A DNA stretch of 14,170 nt from NCBI GenBank assembly GCA_028278005.1, contig JANQFD010000138.1, forward strand, positions 1 to 14,170, written 5' to 3'. A program made the position numbers and the translations under genes. The stretch comes from Chlorobium sp. (GTDB taxonomy: Bacteria > Bacteroidota > Chlorobiia > Chlorobiales > Chlorobiaceae). This document shows positions 13,552 through 14,170 of the stretch, one piece after another. Position 1 is the stretch's first letter, and the number at the start of each line of letters is the position of its first letter. The notes below the pieces were generated by a model, which ran no database searches, was not told where the DNA came from, and saw only the letters and a program-made list of their open reading frames with translations.

Positions 13552-14170
13552 ATGAGCTACATTCATTCGTATAGCGACGCCGAACAGCAGCGGCTGCTGG
13601 AACAGGCCGGGTTTCTTGAGCCCTATCTTTATCCGACAATTTCTTTTGGTCCCGATGACTCACTTCTTGAAATAGGATGCGGGGTAGGCGCCCAGATTCG
13701 ATGCATGCTCAGGCGTTTCAAACCTGCATTGATCACCGGTGTGGATCAGGAGGCATCCCAGATCGAACAGGCATTGGCCAATCTGCCTGACGAGGTCCAG
13801 ATGGGAACCGTCGAGCTGTTCACGGCCTCAGGCGACGATCTTCCCTTCAACGACTGCACCTTTGACGCCGTATACATTTTCTTTGTTTTCGAGCATCTTT
13901 CCGACCCCGTCCCGGTCATCCGGGAAATAAAACGGGTACTCAAACCCGGGGGGAGGTTTTATTGCACTGAAGTGGTCAACCAGGGGGTGTATGTTTATCC
14001 CTTCAGTCCGGCGATCAGTTTTTACTGGTCCGCTTTCAATCGTTTGCAAAGGGAACTCGGGGGAAACCCGGACATCGGCCTCCACCTCGCTTCAGCCTGC
14101 ATCGATGCAGGCATGACCATACGATCGTTTATACCGGTACCTGTTATGATGGATAAACGAATGACCGATA
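13552..14170 (+). CDS. Class I SAM-dependent methyltransferase, 3'-partial
   Basis: The frame is open from ATG 13552 to the window end, giving 206 residues without a stop. It is a methyltransferase of the type-11/type-25 kind: motif I LLEIGCGVG (38-46), the acidic end of strand 2 in GVDQE (Asp65), GDDLPF (94-99), FDAVYIFFVFEHL (104-116) and VLKPGGRF (129-136). It should transfer a methyl group from S-adenosylmethionine to a small molecule or protein; the acceptor cannot be deduced because the substrate-binding C-terminal part is cut off. An N-terminal lead of about 35 residues (SYIHSYSDAEQQRLLEQA) precedes motif I. No Shine-Dalgarno site is visible. It lies 69 bases after the SPASM gene on the same strand and may share its transcript. 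Confidence 0.9.
   Translation, partial: MSYIHSYSDAEQQRLLEQAGFLEPYLYPTISFGPDDSLLEIGCGVGAQIRCMLRRFKPALITGVDQEASQIEQALANLPDEVQMGTVELFTASGDDLPFNDCTFDAVYIFFVFEHLSDPVPVIREIKRVLKPGGRFYCTEVVNQGVYVYPFSPAISFYWSAFNRLQRELGGNPDIGLHLASACIDAGMTIRSFIPVPVMMDKRMTD

Overview
The window looks like a chromosomal segment of a green sulfur bacterium (Chlorobiaceae). The evidence is a B12-dependent radical SAM methyltransferase of the bacteriochlorophyll BchQ/BchR type lying close to ispD, a QueA of the Bacteroidota/Chlorobiota sequence type, a moderate GC content, and a near absence of Shine-Dalgarno sites. The genus cannot be fixed from what is visible. All recognised genes are on the + strand.

Bases 1-2862 hold the 3' part of a classical short-chain dehydrogenase, a 609-base gene-free stretch with two pairs of imperfect direct repeats, an alpha/beta hydrolase, and thymidylate kinase (tmk), which starts 16 bases after the hydrolase. 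Bases 3017-7473 form a sugar-phosphate pair. The first gene is a HAD phosphatase resembling trehalose-6-phosphate phosphatase. The second is a large fusion of a beta-phosphoglucomutase-type HAD domain with a GH65 disaccharide phosphorylase. Together they could dephosphorylate trehalose 6-phosphate and then pass the trehalose through beta-glucose 1-phosphate to glucose 6-phosphate, but the disaccharide is an inference. A strong stem-loop closes this unit.

Bases 7542-10356 are housekeeping: queA and ispD as a pair, elongator-type tRNA-Met(CAU), tRNA-Gly(CCC), and a hotdog thioesterase very like MenI/YdiI, followed by a terminator-like hairpin with a run of eight T. Bases 10442-11845 encode the B12/radical SAM protein, best called BchR.

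Bases 11846-14170 are the least ordinary part. A regulatory-looking gap holds a perfect 13-bp inverted repeat and a set of GTACC repeats spaced about one or two helical turns apart. After it come a methionine-rich 99-residue protein of unknown family with the only consensus ribosome binding site in the window, a perfect 11-bp hairpin, a radical SAM enzyme with a complete SPASM domain, another hairpin, and a class I SAM methyltransferase cut by the window end. This arrangement resembles a small peptide or protein modification locus, but the small protein has no recognisable precursor signature, so that reading is tentative.
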